Assembly (NCBI GenBank): GCA_009911715.1
Contig: CP047880.1
Location: forward strand, 1,550,001-1,614,000
DNA from: Methanomassiliicoccaceae archaeon DOK
GTDB lineage: Archaea > Thermoplasmatota > Thermoplasmata > Methanomassiliicoccales > Methanomethylophilaceae
DNA: 64,000 nucleotides
Direction: 5' to 3'
The translations under genes were made by a program, and so were the position numbers. The stretch's first letter is position 1, and each line of letters opens with the position of its first letter. Of the stretch, positions 1 to 7,763 are shown piece after piece. The notes below the pieces were generated by a model, which did not search any database, was not told the DNA's origin, and saw only the letters and a program-made list of their open reading frames with translations.

Positions 1-320
1 TGGAGGAGGATGACCTGTACGAAGGTCTGAGGAAGAACGCTTGCGAGGGCATGATCCTCATGACCCATGCCCCGTCGTTCGGCATCCTCGACGAGATCCC
101 CTCCGGAGCGCATGTGGGAAGTCCCGCGGTCAAGAGGATCGTCGATGAGTTCCATCCCATCCTGGCTCTCTCCGGGCACATCCACGAGGCCATCGGATGC
201 AAAGTCGTCGACGGCACCACATTCGTCAACCCCGGACCGGCGAAGGAGGGATACTGCGCCGTAGTCGACATCTCCGACGGAAAGGTCGAGGTTGAGATGC
301 TCGGCCCGGCATCCGCATGA
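1..320 (+). CDS. Metallophosphoesterase, C-terminal part (cut by window start)
   Basis: The window opens inside this gene; the frame is open from base 3, giving about 105 visible residues. The motifs THAPSFG, SGHIHEAIG and VNPGPAKEG are the metal-binding histidine motifs of the calcineurin-like phosphoesterase fold (YfcE/MJ0936-type). The protein probably hydrolyses a phosphodiester or phosphomonoester in the cytoplasm; the substrate cannot be read from this part. The next gene (S8e) has its own promoter, so the two need not be co-transcribed. The family call is firm, the exact activity is not. Confidence 0.8.
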   Translation, partial: EEDDLYEGLRKNACEGMILMTHAPSFGILDEIPSGAHVGSPAVKRIVDEFHPILALSGHIHEAIGCKVVDGTTFVNPGPAKEGYCAVVDISDGKVEVEMLGPASA

Positions 321-360
321 GAGTTGTCCCGGGGAGATGCCCCGGGTCCCCCACGCTTAA

Positions 361-370
361 CTTTAAATAT
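361..370 (+). promoter_or_regulatory. TATA box of the S8e gene
   Basis: The sequence CTTTAAATAT lies about 29-38 bases before the ATG at 399, the spacing expected for an archaeal TATA box on a short-leader mRNA. Inferred from sequence and spacing only. Confidence 0.5.
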
Positions 371-398
371 GGAACCATGATTAGCCTGCTTGATTACA

Positions 399-779
399 AT
401 GGCACTTTGGCAGGGTAAATCCAACAGGAAGCCCACAGGCGGCAGGCTCGTCGCCAACCAGGGCAAGAGGAAGTTCGAGATCGGCAGAGAGAAGCAGTTC
501 ACCAGAATCGGTGAGCAGAGCCTCAAGCAGTATCGCGGAGCCGGCGGAAGTGTCAAGGTTGGAATGCTCAGCGCCCAGTACGCCAATGTGGTCGATAAGA
601 AGACCAACACAGTCAAGAAAGTCAAAATCCTGACTGTGAAGTCCAACCCGGCTGACCCCAACTACGTTCAGCGTAACATCATGAACAAAGGGGCGACCAT
701 CACTACCGAGATCGGCGACGCCATCGTCACGTCCAGGCCTGGACAGGATGGCGCCATCAATGCTGTTCTGCTTGAGTAA
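399..779 (+). CDS. rps8e: 30S ribosomal protein S8e
   Basis: Encodes 126 residues, the usual archaeal S8e length. The N-terminus (MALWQGKSNRKPTGGR) with its basic RKPTGGR-type motif and the later NPADPNYVQRNIMNKGA stretch are typical of S8e, a protein of the small ribosomal subunit found in archaea and eukaryotes. The ATG at 399 gives the conserved N-terminus; a longer in-frame start at 390 only adds MIT. The gene stands alone, with a TATA box upstream and a hairpin just after the stop. Confidence 0.95.
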   Translation: MALWQGKSNRKPTGGRLVANQGKRKFEIGREKQFTRIGEQSLKQYRGAGGSVKVGMLSAQYANVVDKKTNTVKKVKILTVKSNPADPNYVQRNIMNKGATITTEIGDAIVTSRPGQDGAINAVLLE

Positions 780-799
780 TCGAATCCATTAAACCCCTT

Positions 800-820
800 A
801 CCGGCCCCCGTGGGCCCGGT
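800..820. terminator. Hairpin after S8e
   Basis: An inverted repeat (ACCGG..CCC / GGG..CCGGT) lies between the convergent S8e and the minus-strand gene ending at 875. It is a plausible terminator for either direction, but no strong T-tract follows on the plus strand. Confidence 0.35.
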
Positions 821-874
821 TCTCATATTATCCTCACGAGTTCGTGTTCATCAGCTCGCAGGACTCTCCATGAT

Positions 875-1612
875 TCAATCCTGATGGTTCTCACGATACA
901 ACTCCGGCAGCATCCCGTCAAGACAGGCGTACTGACGATAGCATACCTCTGCGAGACCCATCATTCTCCGCTCGTTCAGAAGGAGCAGACGAAGCAACAG
1001 GTTTCCGTTGTTGCGGCCTATCCAGAATCTCGCGTTGAACAGACTGCCGTATTCCGTAGGGTACACAGAGTAGACGAAGTCCGAGTAGAGGAACTTGCCC
1101 TTGCGGGCCATCATGTGACCGCATACCAGCAACGGGTCCCCTGCCTCCTCGATGTCCTTCTCCGTGAAGCCGAATTGGTCCGGCATGACCAGATCTATCC
1201 TGAACGGCAAGAAGAAATCGCCGACCGCCTGGTTCGGATAGAGCGTGACGGGACGGAAGGACGGAACATCCTGCGCCATGAAAAAATCGCGGTCGTCCTC
1301 GGAGTACGTGATCTCGAAGTTCGCCTCGGGCAGCCAGGCACGGAAGCGTTCGACATCCTGCGGGAACCACCATAGCCACCACACGAGCATGTCCCGTGTC
1401 ACTCCGTGCATGGGACAAGACACGGAGACCATGAAGGAACCGTCGACAAACTCCCCGACACCGTTCTCGAATCTCAGCTTGGGATCTGTGATGACTCTTC
1501 CACGCTCTTCGAACGGGACCATGGTGACCCTGTGATTCCTGAACGATTCGATGACTTCGGGGGGCACCGGCGGGATGTCTCTGACCTTCAGTCTCCTGAG
1601 AGTGGCATCCAT
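875..1612 (-). CDS. DAPG hydrolase-like protein (putative)
   Basis: Encodes 245 residues from the ATG at 1612. The central segment MHGVTRDMLVWWLWWF, followed by a region rich in acidic and aromatic residues, resembles the PhlG/diacetylphloroglucinol hydrolase family, which cleaves a carbon-carbon bond using a metal held by His and Glu. That family match rests on this motif alone; the substrate in a methanogen is unknown. A TATA-like ATTTTATAC at about 1631-1640 puts the transcript start next to the ATG, which argues against the longer frame upstream. Convergent with S8e, divergent from SRP19. Confidence 0.5.
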   Translation of the reverse strand: MDATLRRLKVRDIPPVPPEVIESFRNHRVTMVPFEERGRVITDPKLRFENGVGEFVDGSFMVSVSCPMHGVTRDMLVWWLWWFPQDVERFRAWLPEANFEITYSEDDRDFFMAQDVPSFRPVTLYPNQAVGDFFLPFRIDLVMPDQFGFTEKDIEEAGDPLLVCGHMMARKGKFLYSDFVYSVYPTEYGSLFNARFWIGRNNGNLLLRLLLLNERRMMGLAEVCYRQYACLDGMLPELYRENHQD

Positions 1613-1748
1613 GGTTCGGATATTGATGCATAGTATAAAATGTACACTTCGGAACACTTGGAGGCGCATCTCAGTTTCCGAGCCGTGAGGCAAAGTCCCC
1701 GAACCACAGTCGCCAAGTAATAAATATCGAAGAGCGAATGAGTGGGAC

Positions 1749-2045
1749 ATGGCATACGACCCGGACATAGCGATAACCCTCTGGCCCGAGTACTTCGATA
1801 TCAACCGCACCAGGTCCGAGGGAAGAAGGCTCCCCAAGGAGCTGTGCGTGTCCAACCCCGACCTCGACATCATCGCCAAAGGCGCGATGATTCTCGACCT
1901 CGAGTACGAGGTCCGCGAGGACATGTCCTATCCGAAGGCACCCCGCGCCAGGCACGGATGCGTCAAGGTCGAGAGAGGCGTCATGTCCAAGACCGAGCTG
2001 CTCCCTAAGATCGGGGAGATCCTCGTGAGCAACCAGAGGAAGTGA
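1749..2045 (+). CDS. srp19: Signal recognition particle 19 kDa protein
   Basis: A 98-residue protein, the usual length for archaeal SRP19. Visible family features are the WPEYFD start (W-P-x-Y-x-x), the GRRLPKELCVSNPDLDII block and the basic RARHGCVKV segment. SRP19 binds the SRP RNA and helps assemble SRP54 for co-translational targeting to the membrane. A TATA-like AATAAATAT at about 1718-1726 precedes it. The next gene (nnr) begins 10 bases after the stop, so the two are probably co-transcribed. Confidence 0.93.
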   Translation: MAYDPDIAITLWPEYFDINRTRSEGRRLPKELCVSNPDLDIIAKGAMILDLEYEVREDMSYPKAPRARHGCVKVERGVMSKTELLPKIGEILVSNQRK

Positions 2046-2054
2046 TCTGTTTTG

Positions 2055-3428
2055 ATGAGTCCTCTGGACTCCAGAGTGATGGATGCCAACGCCGAGGCTC
2101 TCGGGGTGTCCGTCACAGAGCTCATGGGCAACGCTGGGAAGGCGGTCGCCGATTTCCTGGACAGGAGATTCCCCGATAGGAGGATCGTGTTCGTCTGCGG
2201 ACCGGGAAACAACGGCGGTGACGGCTTCGCCGCCGCCTCGCTCATGGATCCCCGCAGGGTGTCAGTGTCACTTCTAAAGAAGCCTTCAGAGATCCACACC
2301 GATGCAGCGTGGCACTTCTACTCCGAACTGAGATGCCCCATCGTCGACTACTCCAAGACCGACCTCCGCGAGTACGATGTCGTCGTGGACTGCGCCCTGG
2401 GGACGGGAGCGAGAGGAGACGTCAGGGAACCGTACAGGAGCTTCATCGCAGCATCGTCGGATTCCGGCACCGTCGTGTCCGTCGATATCCCGTCCGGGCT
2501 CGGAACGGACATGTCCGTCCACCCCGTAGCCACGGTCACATTCCACGACATCAAGGAGGGGATGACGCGCGAGAACAGCGGGGAGATCATCATAGCCGAC
2601 ATAGGCATCCCCGCGGAGGCGGTCGATGCCACCGGACCCGGGGACATGCTCAGATACCCCGTTCCGGGGAAGTGCAGCCACAAGGGACAGAACGGCAGGC
2701 TGATAATCGTGGCCGGAGGACCTTACTTCGGAGCCCCGATCATGGCCTCCATGTCCGCCCTCAGGACTGGAGCCGACATAGTCAGACTCTTCACTCCCGA
2801 ATCCATATTCGATGCCGTTGCGGAGGCCAGTCCCGTACTCATGATCACCAGACTCTCTGGCGATAGGCTGACGACGGATTCCGTGGAACAGCTCCTCTCC
2901 GAGTCCGAGAACTACGATGCCGTGCTTATCGGTCCCGGCCTCGGAACGGACGAGGACACAATGGAGGCTGTGAGATCGTTCGTCTCCGCCTGCAAGGTCC
3001 CGATGGTGATAGACGCCGACGGCATCACAGCTGTCGTCGGGATGGAATTCCGCGGAAACGTCGTGCTGACCCCGCATCATGAGGAGTTCAGAAGATTGGG
3101 CGGGACCTGCTGCCCGAACGAACTGGCGGAGAAGTTGAATGCCGTCGTCCTTCTCAAGGGCGCGACCGACGAGATCTCTGACGGCAGGAGGACGCGGCTG
3201 AACCGCTCAGGTACCCCCGCCATGACCGGTGCGGGAACCGGCGATGTCCTCGCAGGGGCAACCGCCGCACTGCTCTCCAAGGGGATGACACCATTCGACT
3301 CCGCATGCCTGGCGGCCTACATCTGCGGCAGGGCGGGCGAATACGCCTTCGCGGACAAATCGTACGGACTCATCGCGACCGACGTCATCGATGAGATCCC
3401 GCATGTTCTGAGGGACGGCCTGAGATGA
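2055..3428 (+). CDS. nnr: Bifunctional NAD(P)H-hydrate repair enzyme
   Basis: Encodes 457 residues. The N-terminal half is a YjeF_N epimerase domain (VCGPGNNGGDGF, then VDIPSGLGTD); the C-terminal half is the ribokinase-like ADP-dependent dehydratase (GPGLGTDEDT, VIDADGI, TPHHEEF, GTGDVLAG). Together they epimerise and dehydrate damaged NAD(P)HX back to NAD(P)H in the cytoplasm. Both halves look complete for the fused family. I chose the ATG at 2055 over the TTG three bases earlier. The stop overlaps the start of the downstream phosphoesterase by four bases (ATGA), so translation is probably coupled. Confidence 0.93.
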   Translation: MSPLDSRVMDANAEALGVSVTELMGNAGKAVADFLDRRFPDRRIVFVCGPGNNGGDGFAAASLMDPRRVSVSLLKKPSEIHTDAAWHFYSELRCPIVDYSKTDLREYDVVVDCALGTGARGDVREPYRSFIAASSDSGTVVSVDIPSGLGTDMSVHPVATVTFHDIKEGMTRENSGEIIIADIGIPAEAVDATGPGDMLRYPVPGKCSHKGQNGRLIIVAGGPYFGAPIMASMSALRTGADIVRLFTPESIFDAVAEASPVLMITRLSGDRLTTDSVEQLLSESENYDAVLIGPGLGTDEDTMEAVRSFVSACKVPMVIDADGITAVVGMEFRGNVVLTPHHEEFRRLGGTCCPNELAEKLNAVVLLKGATDEISDGRRTRLNRSGTPAMTGAGTGDVLAGATAALLSKGMTPFDSACLAAYICGRAGEYAFADKSYGLIATDVIDEIPHVLRDGLR

Positions 3429-4225
3429 CAGAGATCCAACCGGTGTACGATATCCCGGCGCTGATCGTGGAGAACTGCCTGGTCATAGGGGACCTGCACA
3501 TAGGTGTGGAATCTCATCTGAGATCGAAGGGGTTCCACCTGGTGTCTCGCACATCGGACATGCACGAGACGATTCTGGCGGCAGCGGACGACTATGTCAC
3601 GCGCCTCATCGTCATAGGGGACGTGAAGGACTCTGTGCCTGGGTCGACGAAGCAGGAATACCGCGAGATACCCGACTTCTTCGAGAGCCTCTTCGAGAGA
3701 TTCGACATGATCGACGTGGTCCGCGGGAACCATGACACCAGCATAGAGGAGTTCCTCCCCGGCAGGGTGAAGATCCGCCCCGCCACTGGTTTGAAGCTCG
3801 GGGATGTGGGGTTCATCCACGGCCACACATGGCCATCTGAGGACGTCATGGGCTGCGAGACTCTCGTCATGGCGCACAACCATCCAGCCGTGATGTTCAG
3901 GGACGGCGTCGGAAGGCGCACGACGGAACCGTGCTGGTTCAGGGGAAGATTCAGGGAGGGCGCTCAGGACGCCAGATTCCCGAGACTGCCGAAGGGCTTC
4001 ATCGTGGTCCCTGCGTTCAACCGCATGCTGGGCGGTTCCCCGGTCAATGTCATCGGGGAGGATCTGCTCGGCCCGGTCCTGAACAGCGATCTGGTGGATG
4101 TGGATAACGCGCACCTCTACCTCCTCGACGGAATAGACCTCGGCAAGCGTTCCGATCTCATGGTCACCGGAAAGGACTACAGCAGGTACAAGGACACGCC
4201 TCAGAGAAGGGCCAAGTACTCCTGA
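3425..4225 (+). CDS. Metallophosphoesterase, SbcD-like archaeal family
   Basis: A 266-residue protein with the ordered calcineurin-like motifs GDLHIG, GDVKDS, GNHD, HGHTWP and AHNHPAV. This is the short archaeal phosphoesterase family related to the SbcD/Mre11 nucleases but lacking their capping region. It probably acts on a nucleic acid or nucleotide phosphodiester; the exact substrate is unknown. It overlaps nnr by four bases in a likely operon with srp19. The stop is followed by a gene-free stretch before the convergent hydrogenase operon. Confidence 0.85.
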   Translation: MTEIQPVYDIPALIVENCLVIGDLHIGVESHLRSKGFHLVSRTSDMHETILAAADDYVTRLIVIGDVKDSVPGSTKQEYREIPDFFESLFERFDMIDVVRGNHDTSIEEFLPGRVKIRPATGLKLGDVGFIHGHTWPSEDVMGCETLVMAHNHPAVMFRDGVGRRTTEPCWFRGRFREGAQDARFPRLPKGFIVVPAFNRMLGGSPVNVIGEDLLGPVLNSDLVDVDNAHLYLLDGIDLGKRSDLMVTGKDYSRYKDTPQRRAKYS

Positions 4226-4473
4226 CTACCCCCCATCATTTCCACTGGAGATTCGTGTCGTGTTCCATAGGTCCCTGTTGGAGATGCATATCTTCCATGA
4301 CCGTGCTTTTCTGCTGATTCAGGTATTAAAACCGCCCTGAACCATACATAAACCCTGCAATCCCGACTGTTTCCGTCACTGGATGTGTGGAAACCTCGTA
4401 GAAGTGCGACGGATTTCCACTGGAGCGGACGGATGTGAATTTCCTATGGAGAAGAAAGGAAGTGGTTTGTAAA
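4226..4473. other. Gene-free interval with a repeated 12-bp motif
   Basis: No convincing gene is present. TTTCCACTGGAG occurs at 4239-4250 and 4414-4425, and a variant TTTCCTATGGAG at 4440-4451; each has the inner dyad TCCA-n-TGGA. The interval lies between convergent genes, so these are not obvious promoter operators. Their role is unknown. Confidence 0.4.
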
Positions 4474-4492
4474 GGGAGGGGAGTCCCCTCCC
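4474..4492 (-). terminator. Hairpin ending the hdrA-mvhDGA operon
   Basis: An almost perfect palindrome (GGGAGGGGA / TCCCCTCCC with one central base) lies just downstream of mvhA on the minus strand. It is the best candidate 3' end of the hydrogenase transcript. Confidence 0.45.
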
Positions 4493-4505
4493 GTTTTCAA
4501 CGGTA

Positions 4506-6023
4506 TCAGTTGCGGCTGATGACGTCGTAGATGGAACCGTCGGCGTTCCTGATCTCAGCGGTCAGAGGCATCTGGCCGGGCAGAGCATGGGTAGCGCAGG
4601 AGTTGCAGGGGTCGTAAGCCCTGAACGCCATCTCGACCATGTTCAGCAGACCGGGGGAGACCTCGAAGTTGTGGATCAGCGCCTTAGCGACCTTGGCGAC
4701 ATCCATGCAGATGGGACCGTTGTTGTTGGTGGTTCCGACGACCATGTTGCATGCGGTGACGATTCCGTTCTCGTCGCATGTGTAGTCGTGGGTCAGGGTT
4801 CCGCGAGGAGCCTCGACGCAACCGACTCCGCGTCCGCCGGCCACGATGTCCTTCTGCTTGATGTCTCCGTTGGTGATGTCGGGGTTCTGAGCGTCCTCGA
4901 GACACTTCTCTGCGCAGCAGACCATCTCGATGATCCTTGCCCAGTGGGTAACCAGGGTGTGCTGGCACGGTCCCTCGACACCGGCGTCCTTCAGGATGCC
5001 GCGGTACTCCTGCAGAGCGTCGTTGGCCAGGGGCGTGGGCATCTCCTTGCACACGTTGAGCCTGGACAGGGGCGAGGCCCTGTAGAGTCCGCTCTCGGGT
5101 CCGTCGACGAGTCCCTTGTATCCGGGGTTCCTCAGGTAGGGGAACTTCTCGTAGGACCAGGGCTCGACAGCCTCGGCGATGTTGTCGAGGTAGTCGTAGG
5201 GGTCGTAGAGGTGGGTCTGCTCTCCCTTCTGGTTGACGACCTTGACCTTTCCGTCGTGAATCTCGAACTGGTCCTTGTCGTTGACGAGTCCCATGTGGTA
5301 GGTCTCGTGGTAGTACAGGTCGGGGTTCAGAACGATGTCCATGTACTCCTTGTTGTTCAGGACGACGTCCTTGAACACCTGCAGGGAGGTCTTGGAGAAC
5401 TCGACCATGTCCTGGGCGAACCCGATGATCTGCTGCTGCTCCTCTTTGGAGACTCCCTTGGAGACTCCTCCGGGGACTCCCATCAGGGGGTGGGTGGGCT
5501 TTCCACCGATGATGGCCTGGATGTTCTGGGCCTCACGGCGGGTCTTGACGACGGCTCCACCGAGCTCGAGTCCGACGCGTCCGATGACACCGAGGACGTT
5601 CCTCTCCGCGGCGGGGGCCGCGGGTCCGCACACGAAGTCGGGCGCAGCCAGGGCGTAGAAGTGCGCGATGTGGCTGTGCACGAAGTGGGCGTTGTAGAAC
5701 GTGTCCCTGATGAGGTAGGCTGTGTCGGTGGGCTTGGTGTTGTAGCATCCGTCGATCGCCTTGGTGGCGGCCATGTGGTGGGCACCGGGGCACACACCGC
5801 AGAGCCTGGCGGTGATCTGGTTGAGCTCTGTTACCTTCCTTCCGATGCAGAACCTCTCGAATCCCCTGAGCTCGGGAACCTGCCAGTAGGCGTTCTGGAC
5901 GTCTCCCTTGTCGTCCAGGAAGATCTCGATCTTCCCGTGTCCCTCGAGACGGGTGATAGGGTCAACGGTCACACGGTTTCCGGTGACTTTCTGCTTGTCA
6001 TCCCAAATGATAGGTGCTGTCAT
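4506..6023 (-). CDS. mvhA: F420-non-reducing [NiFe] hydrogenase large subunit MvhA
   Basis: Encodes 505 residues. The N-terminal Ni-binding motif RLCGVCPGAH (near residue 72) and the C-terminal DPCNSCATH (near residue 470) supply the four cysteines of the NiFe site. About 18 residues follow the final His, consistent with removal by a maturation protease. MvhA oxidises H2 in the cytoplasm and passes electrons through MvhG and MvhD to HdrA, where electron bifurcation reduces ferredoxin and CoM-S-S-CoB. It is the last gene of the operon, one base after mvhG, with a strong GGAGGT ribosome-binding site overlapping the mvhG end. Confidence 0.97.
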   Translation of the reverse strand: MTAPIIWDDKQKVTGNRVTVDPITRLEGHGKIEIFLDDKGDVQNAYWQVPELRGFERFCIGRKVTELNQITARLCGVCPGAHHMAATKAIDGCYNTKPTDTAYLIRDTFYNAHFVHSHIAHFYALAAPDFVCGPAAPAAERNVLGVIGRVGLELGGAVVKTRREAQNIQAIIGGKPTHPLMGVPGGVSKGVSKEEQQQIIGFAQDMVEFSKTSLQVFKDVVLNNKEYMDIVLNPDLYYHETYHMGLVNDKDQFEIHDGKVKVVNQKGEQTHLYDPYDYLDNIAEAVEPWSYEKFPYLRNPGYKGLVDGPESGLYRASPLSRLNVCKEMPTPLANDALQEYRGILKDAGVEGPCQHTLVTHWARIIEMVCCAEKCLEDAQNPDITNGDIKQKDIVAGGRGVGCVEAPRGTLTHDYTCDENGIVTACNMVVGTTNNNGPICMDVAKVAKALIHNFEVSPGLLNMVEMAFRAYDPCNSCATHALPGQMPLTAEIRNADGSIYDVISRN

Positions 6024-6024
6024 T

Positions 6025-7338
6025 TCACTGACCTCCTTCCTTGACTGCTCTCTTGATGAGAGACTTTCCGAGTGTGTAGGCGTAGAAGTACCCGAGCGGG
6101 TCCTTGATGGTGCTCATGATCTTGATGATCTCGTCCTCGCCGCAGGTCGGGTCCTCGTCGAGGACGGGGAACAGCGAAGCGACGGCGGTGAACATACTGG
6201 CACCCTGCTCCTGCACATCGGGGGACGGGCCGTAGCATCCACGGCAGGGCTGTCCTGCCCTGGTGCACCTGGCACCGCATCCGCCCATGGTGGCGGGTCC
6301 GAGACAGAGGATTCCCTGGTCCATCAGGCAGACGCCCTCTTTGATGTCGACCTCGTGGGGCTCCTTGATCTCGGTGATCCTGGCGTTCTCCTTCTTCCTG
6401 GGGCACTCCTCGCACAGGGTCTTGGTGGTGATTCCGATCTCGGTTCCCTTGGGCGGGAGGGGCACTCCGTTGTAGGCGAAGTCCTCGACGGCCTTCAGCA
6501 GCTGGCTGATGGACTCGGGGAGGGGCGGGCATCCGGGGATGGAGTAGTCAACATCGATGACCTGGTCGAGCGTCTTGACGGTGTCGTACAGGGTCGGGAT
6601 GGTGAGCTCTCCCTCGGGGGCCTGGTAGGATGTCTGGGGGATCACGGGTGCGTCCTTGTGGTAGTCCGCCTGGAAGTTGGCTGAGGAGGGGGTCTTGGTG
6701 TAGACGTAGTCCAGGATCTCCTCGGCTCCTCCGGGGACCAGGTTGGCCAGGGCGGGGCTTCCACCGAACATGGCGCAGGTTCCGTAGGCGACGACGATCT
6801 TGGACTTCTGCCTCAGCAGCTTGGCCATGTGCTCGTTCTCGGAGTTCCTGATGGCTCCGTTGATGAGCGAGACGGTGATCTCTCCGTCCTCCATGGCGGC
6901 GATGTCCTTCTCCTTTCCATCGGCGGCGACGGGCCACATGACGATGTCGGCCATGTCGCCGATGGTCAGCAGCCTCTCGTGGGTGTCCAGCAGGGACACG
7001 TCGCATCCACCGCAGGCGGCGGTCCAGTAGACCGCCAGCTTGATCTTTCCGCCGGCGGGTGCTCCGGGCAGGAGGGGTCCGAGGTCGGCAGCGGGCAGGA
7101 TGGCGTCCTTGGGGACGCTGGCATCCTCGGCTGTGGCCACGGGCGGGACGATGAAGTCGTAGGGGCCGGGGTTGGCTCCGTCGGACTTGGGCGCGGCCGC
7201 CTTGGGGGCCTCGGTCTTGGCGGGTGCGGGCTCTACCTTGAAGGAAGCGGAGGTCGAGGTGGGCTCGGCCTTCGGCTTCGCGGCAGGCTCTTCCTTTTTC
7301 TCTTCCTTCTTCTTGAACAGCTTGTCAAAGAATCCCAT
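6025..7338 (-). CDS. mvhG: F420-non-reducing hydrogenase small subunit MvhG with N-terminal extension
   Basis: Encodes 437 residues. From about residue 97 it matches the FeS small subunit: YWTAACGGCDVSLLD, YGTCAMFGG, SIPGCPPLPE, then a cysteine-rich segment (CEECPRKK, CLGPATMGGCGARC, CRGCYGPSPDVQEQGA) that binds three FeS clusters. The first 95 or so residues are unusual: a basic KLFKKKEEKKEE start followed by an Ala/Pro/Lys-rich linker. MvhG relays electrons from the NiFe site to MvhD. Its start overlaps the mvhD stop (TGATG), so the genes are translationally coupled. Confidence 0.95.
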   Translation of the reverse strand: MGFFDKLFKKKEEKKEEPAAKPKAEPTSTSASFKVEPAPAKTEAPKAAAPKSDGANPGPYDFIVPPVATAEDASVPKDAILPAADLGPLLPGAPAGGKIKLAVYWTAACGGCDVSLLDTHERLLTIGDMADIVMWPVAADGKEKDIAAMEDGEITVSLINGAIRNSENEHMAKLLRQKSKIVVAYGTCAMFGGSPALANLVPGGAEEILDYVYTKTPSSANFQADYHKDAPVIPQTSYQAPEGELTIPTLYDTVKTLDQVIDVDYSIPGCPPLPESISQLLKAVEDFAYNGVPLPPKGTEIGITTKTLCEECPRKKENARITEIKEPHEVDIKEGVCLMDQGILCLGPATMGGCGARCTRAGQPCRGCYGPSPDVQEQGASMFTAVASLFPVLDEDPTCGEDEIIKIMSTIKDPLGYFYAYTLGKSLIKRAVKEGGQ

Positions 7339-7757
7339 CAGTTCGCCTCCTTCTTGAGGGGTGTGGGTCCGAGGGCCTTGATGGTGTCCACGAACTCGAC
7401 GATTGTTTTCTGGAACTTCTCTCCCTCAGACGCGGAGACCCACTCGAGCTTGAGCCTCTTGGGGTCAAATCCGTACTGCTCCAGGACCATCCTCAGGAGC
7501 GCGATCCTCCTCCTGGCCCTGTAGTTTCCACCGATGTAGTGGCAGTCTGCGGGGTGGCATCCGAGAACCATGACTCCGTCTGCACCTTTGGCGAAGGCCC
7601 TGAGGACGAACTCGGGGTCGACACGTGCAGAGCACATGGTCCTGATGATACGGAAGTTGGTGGGCATCTGAAGCCTGGCAACTCCGGCTCCGTCTGCACC
7701 GGCATAGGAGCACCAGTTGCAGCAGAACGTAACGATTCTGGGTTCGAAATCTGCCAT
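7338..7757 (-). CDS. mvhD: Hydrogenase delta / iron-sulfur subunit MvhD
   Basis: A 139-residue protein, the standard MvhD size. Cysteines in FCCNWCSYAGAD, MCSARVDP and LGCHPADCHY coordinate the [2Fe-2S] cluster. MvhD is the adaptor between the MvhAG hydrogenase and HdrA in the cytoplasmic bifurcating complex. It lies six bases after hdrA and overlaps mvhG, so the gene order hdrA-mvhD-mvhG-mvhA follows the electron path in reverse. Confidence 0.96.
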   Translation of the reverse strand: MADFEPRIVTFCCNWCSYAGADGAGVARLQMPTNFRIIRTMCSARVDPEFVLRAFAKGADGVMVLGCHPADCHYIGGNYRARRRIALLRMVLEQYGFDPKRLKLEWVSASEGEKFQKTIVEFVDTIKALGPTPLKKEAN

Positions 7758-7763
7758 TTTGAA

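Noticed and set aside
4587-6044. A 485-codon open frame antisense to mvhA
   Set aside because: Same artefact: low-complexity Val/Gly/Asp/Leu translation opposite a conserved gene.
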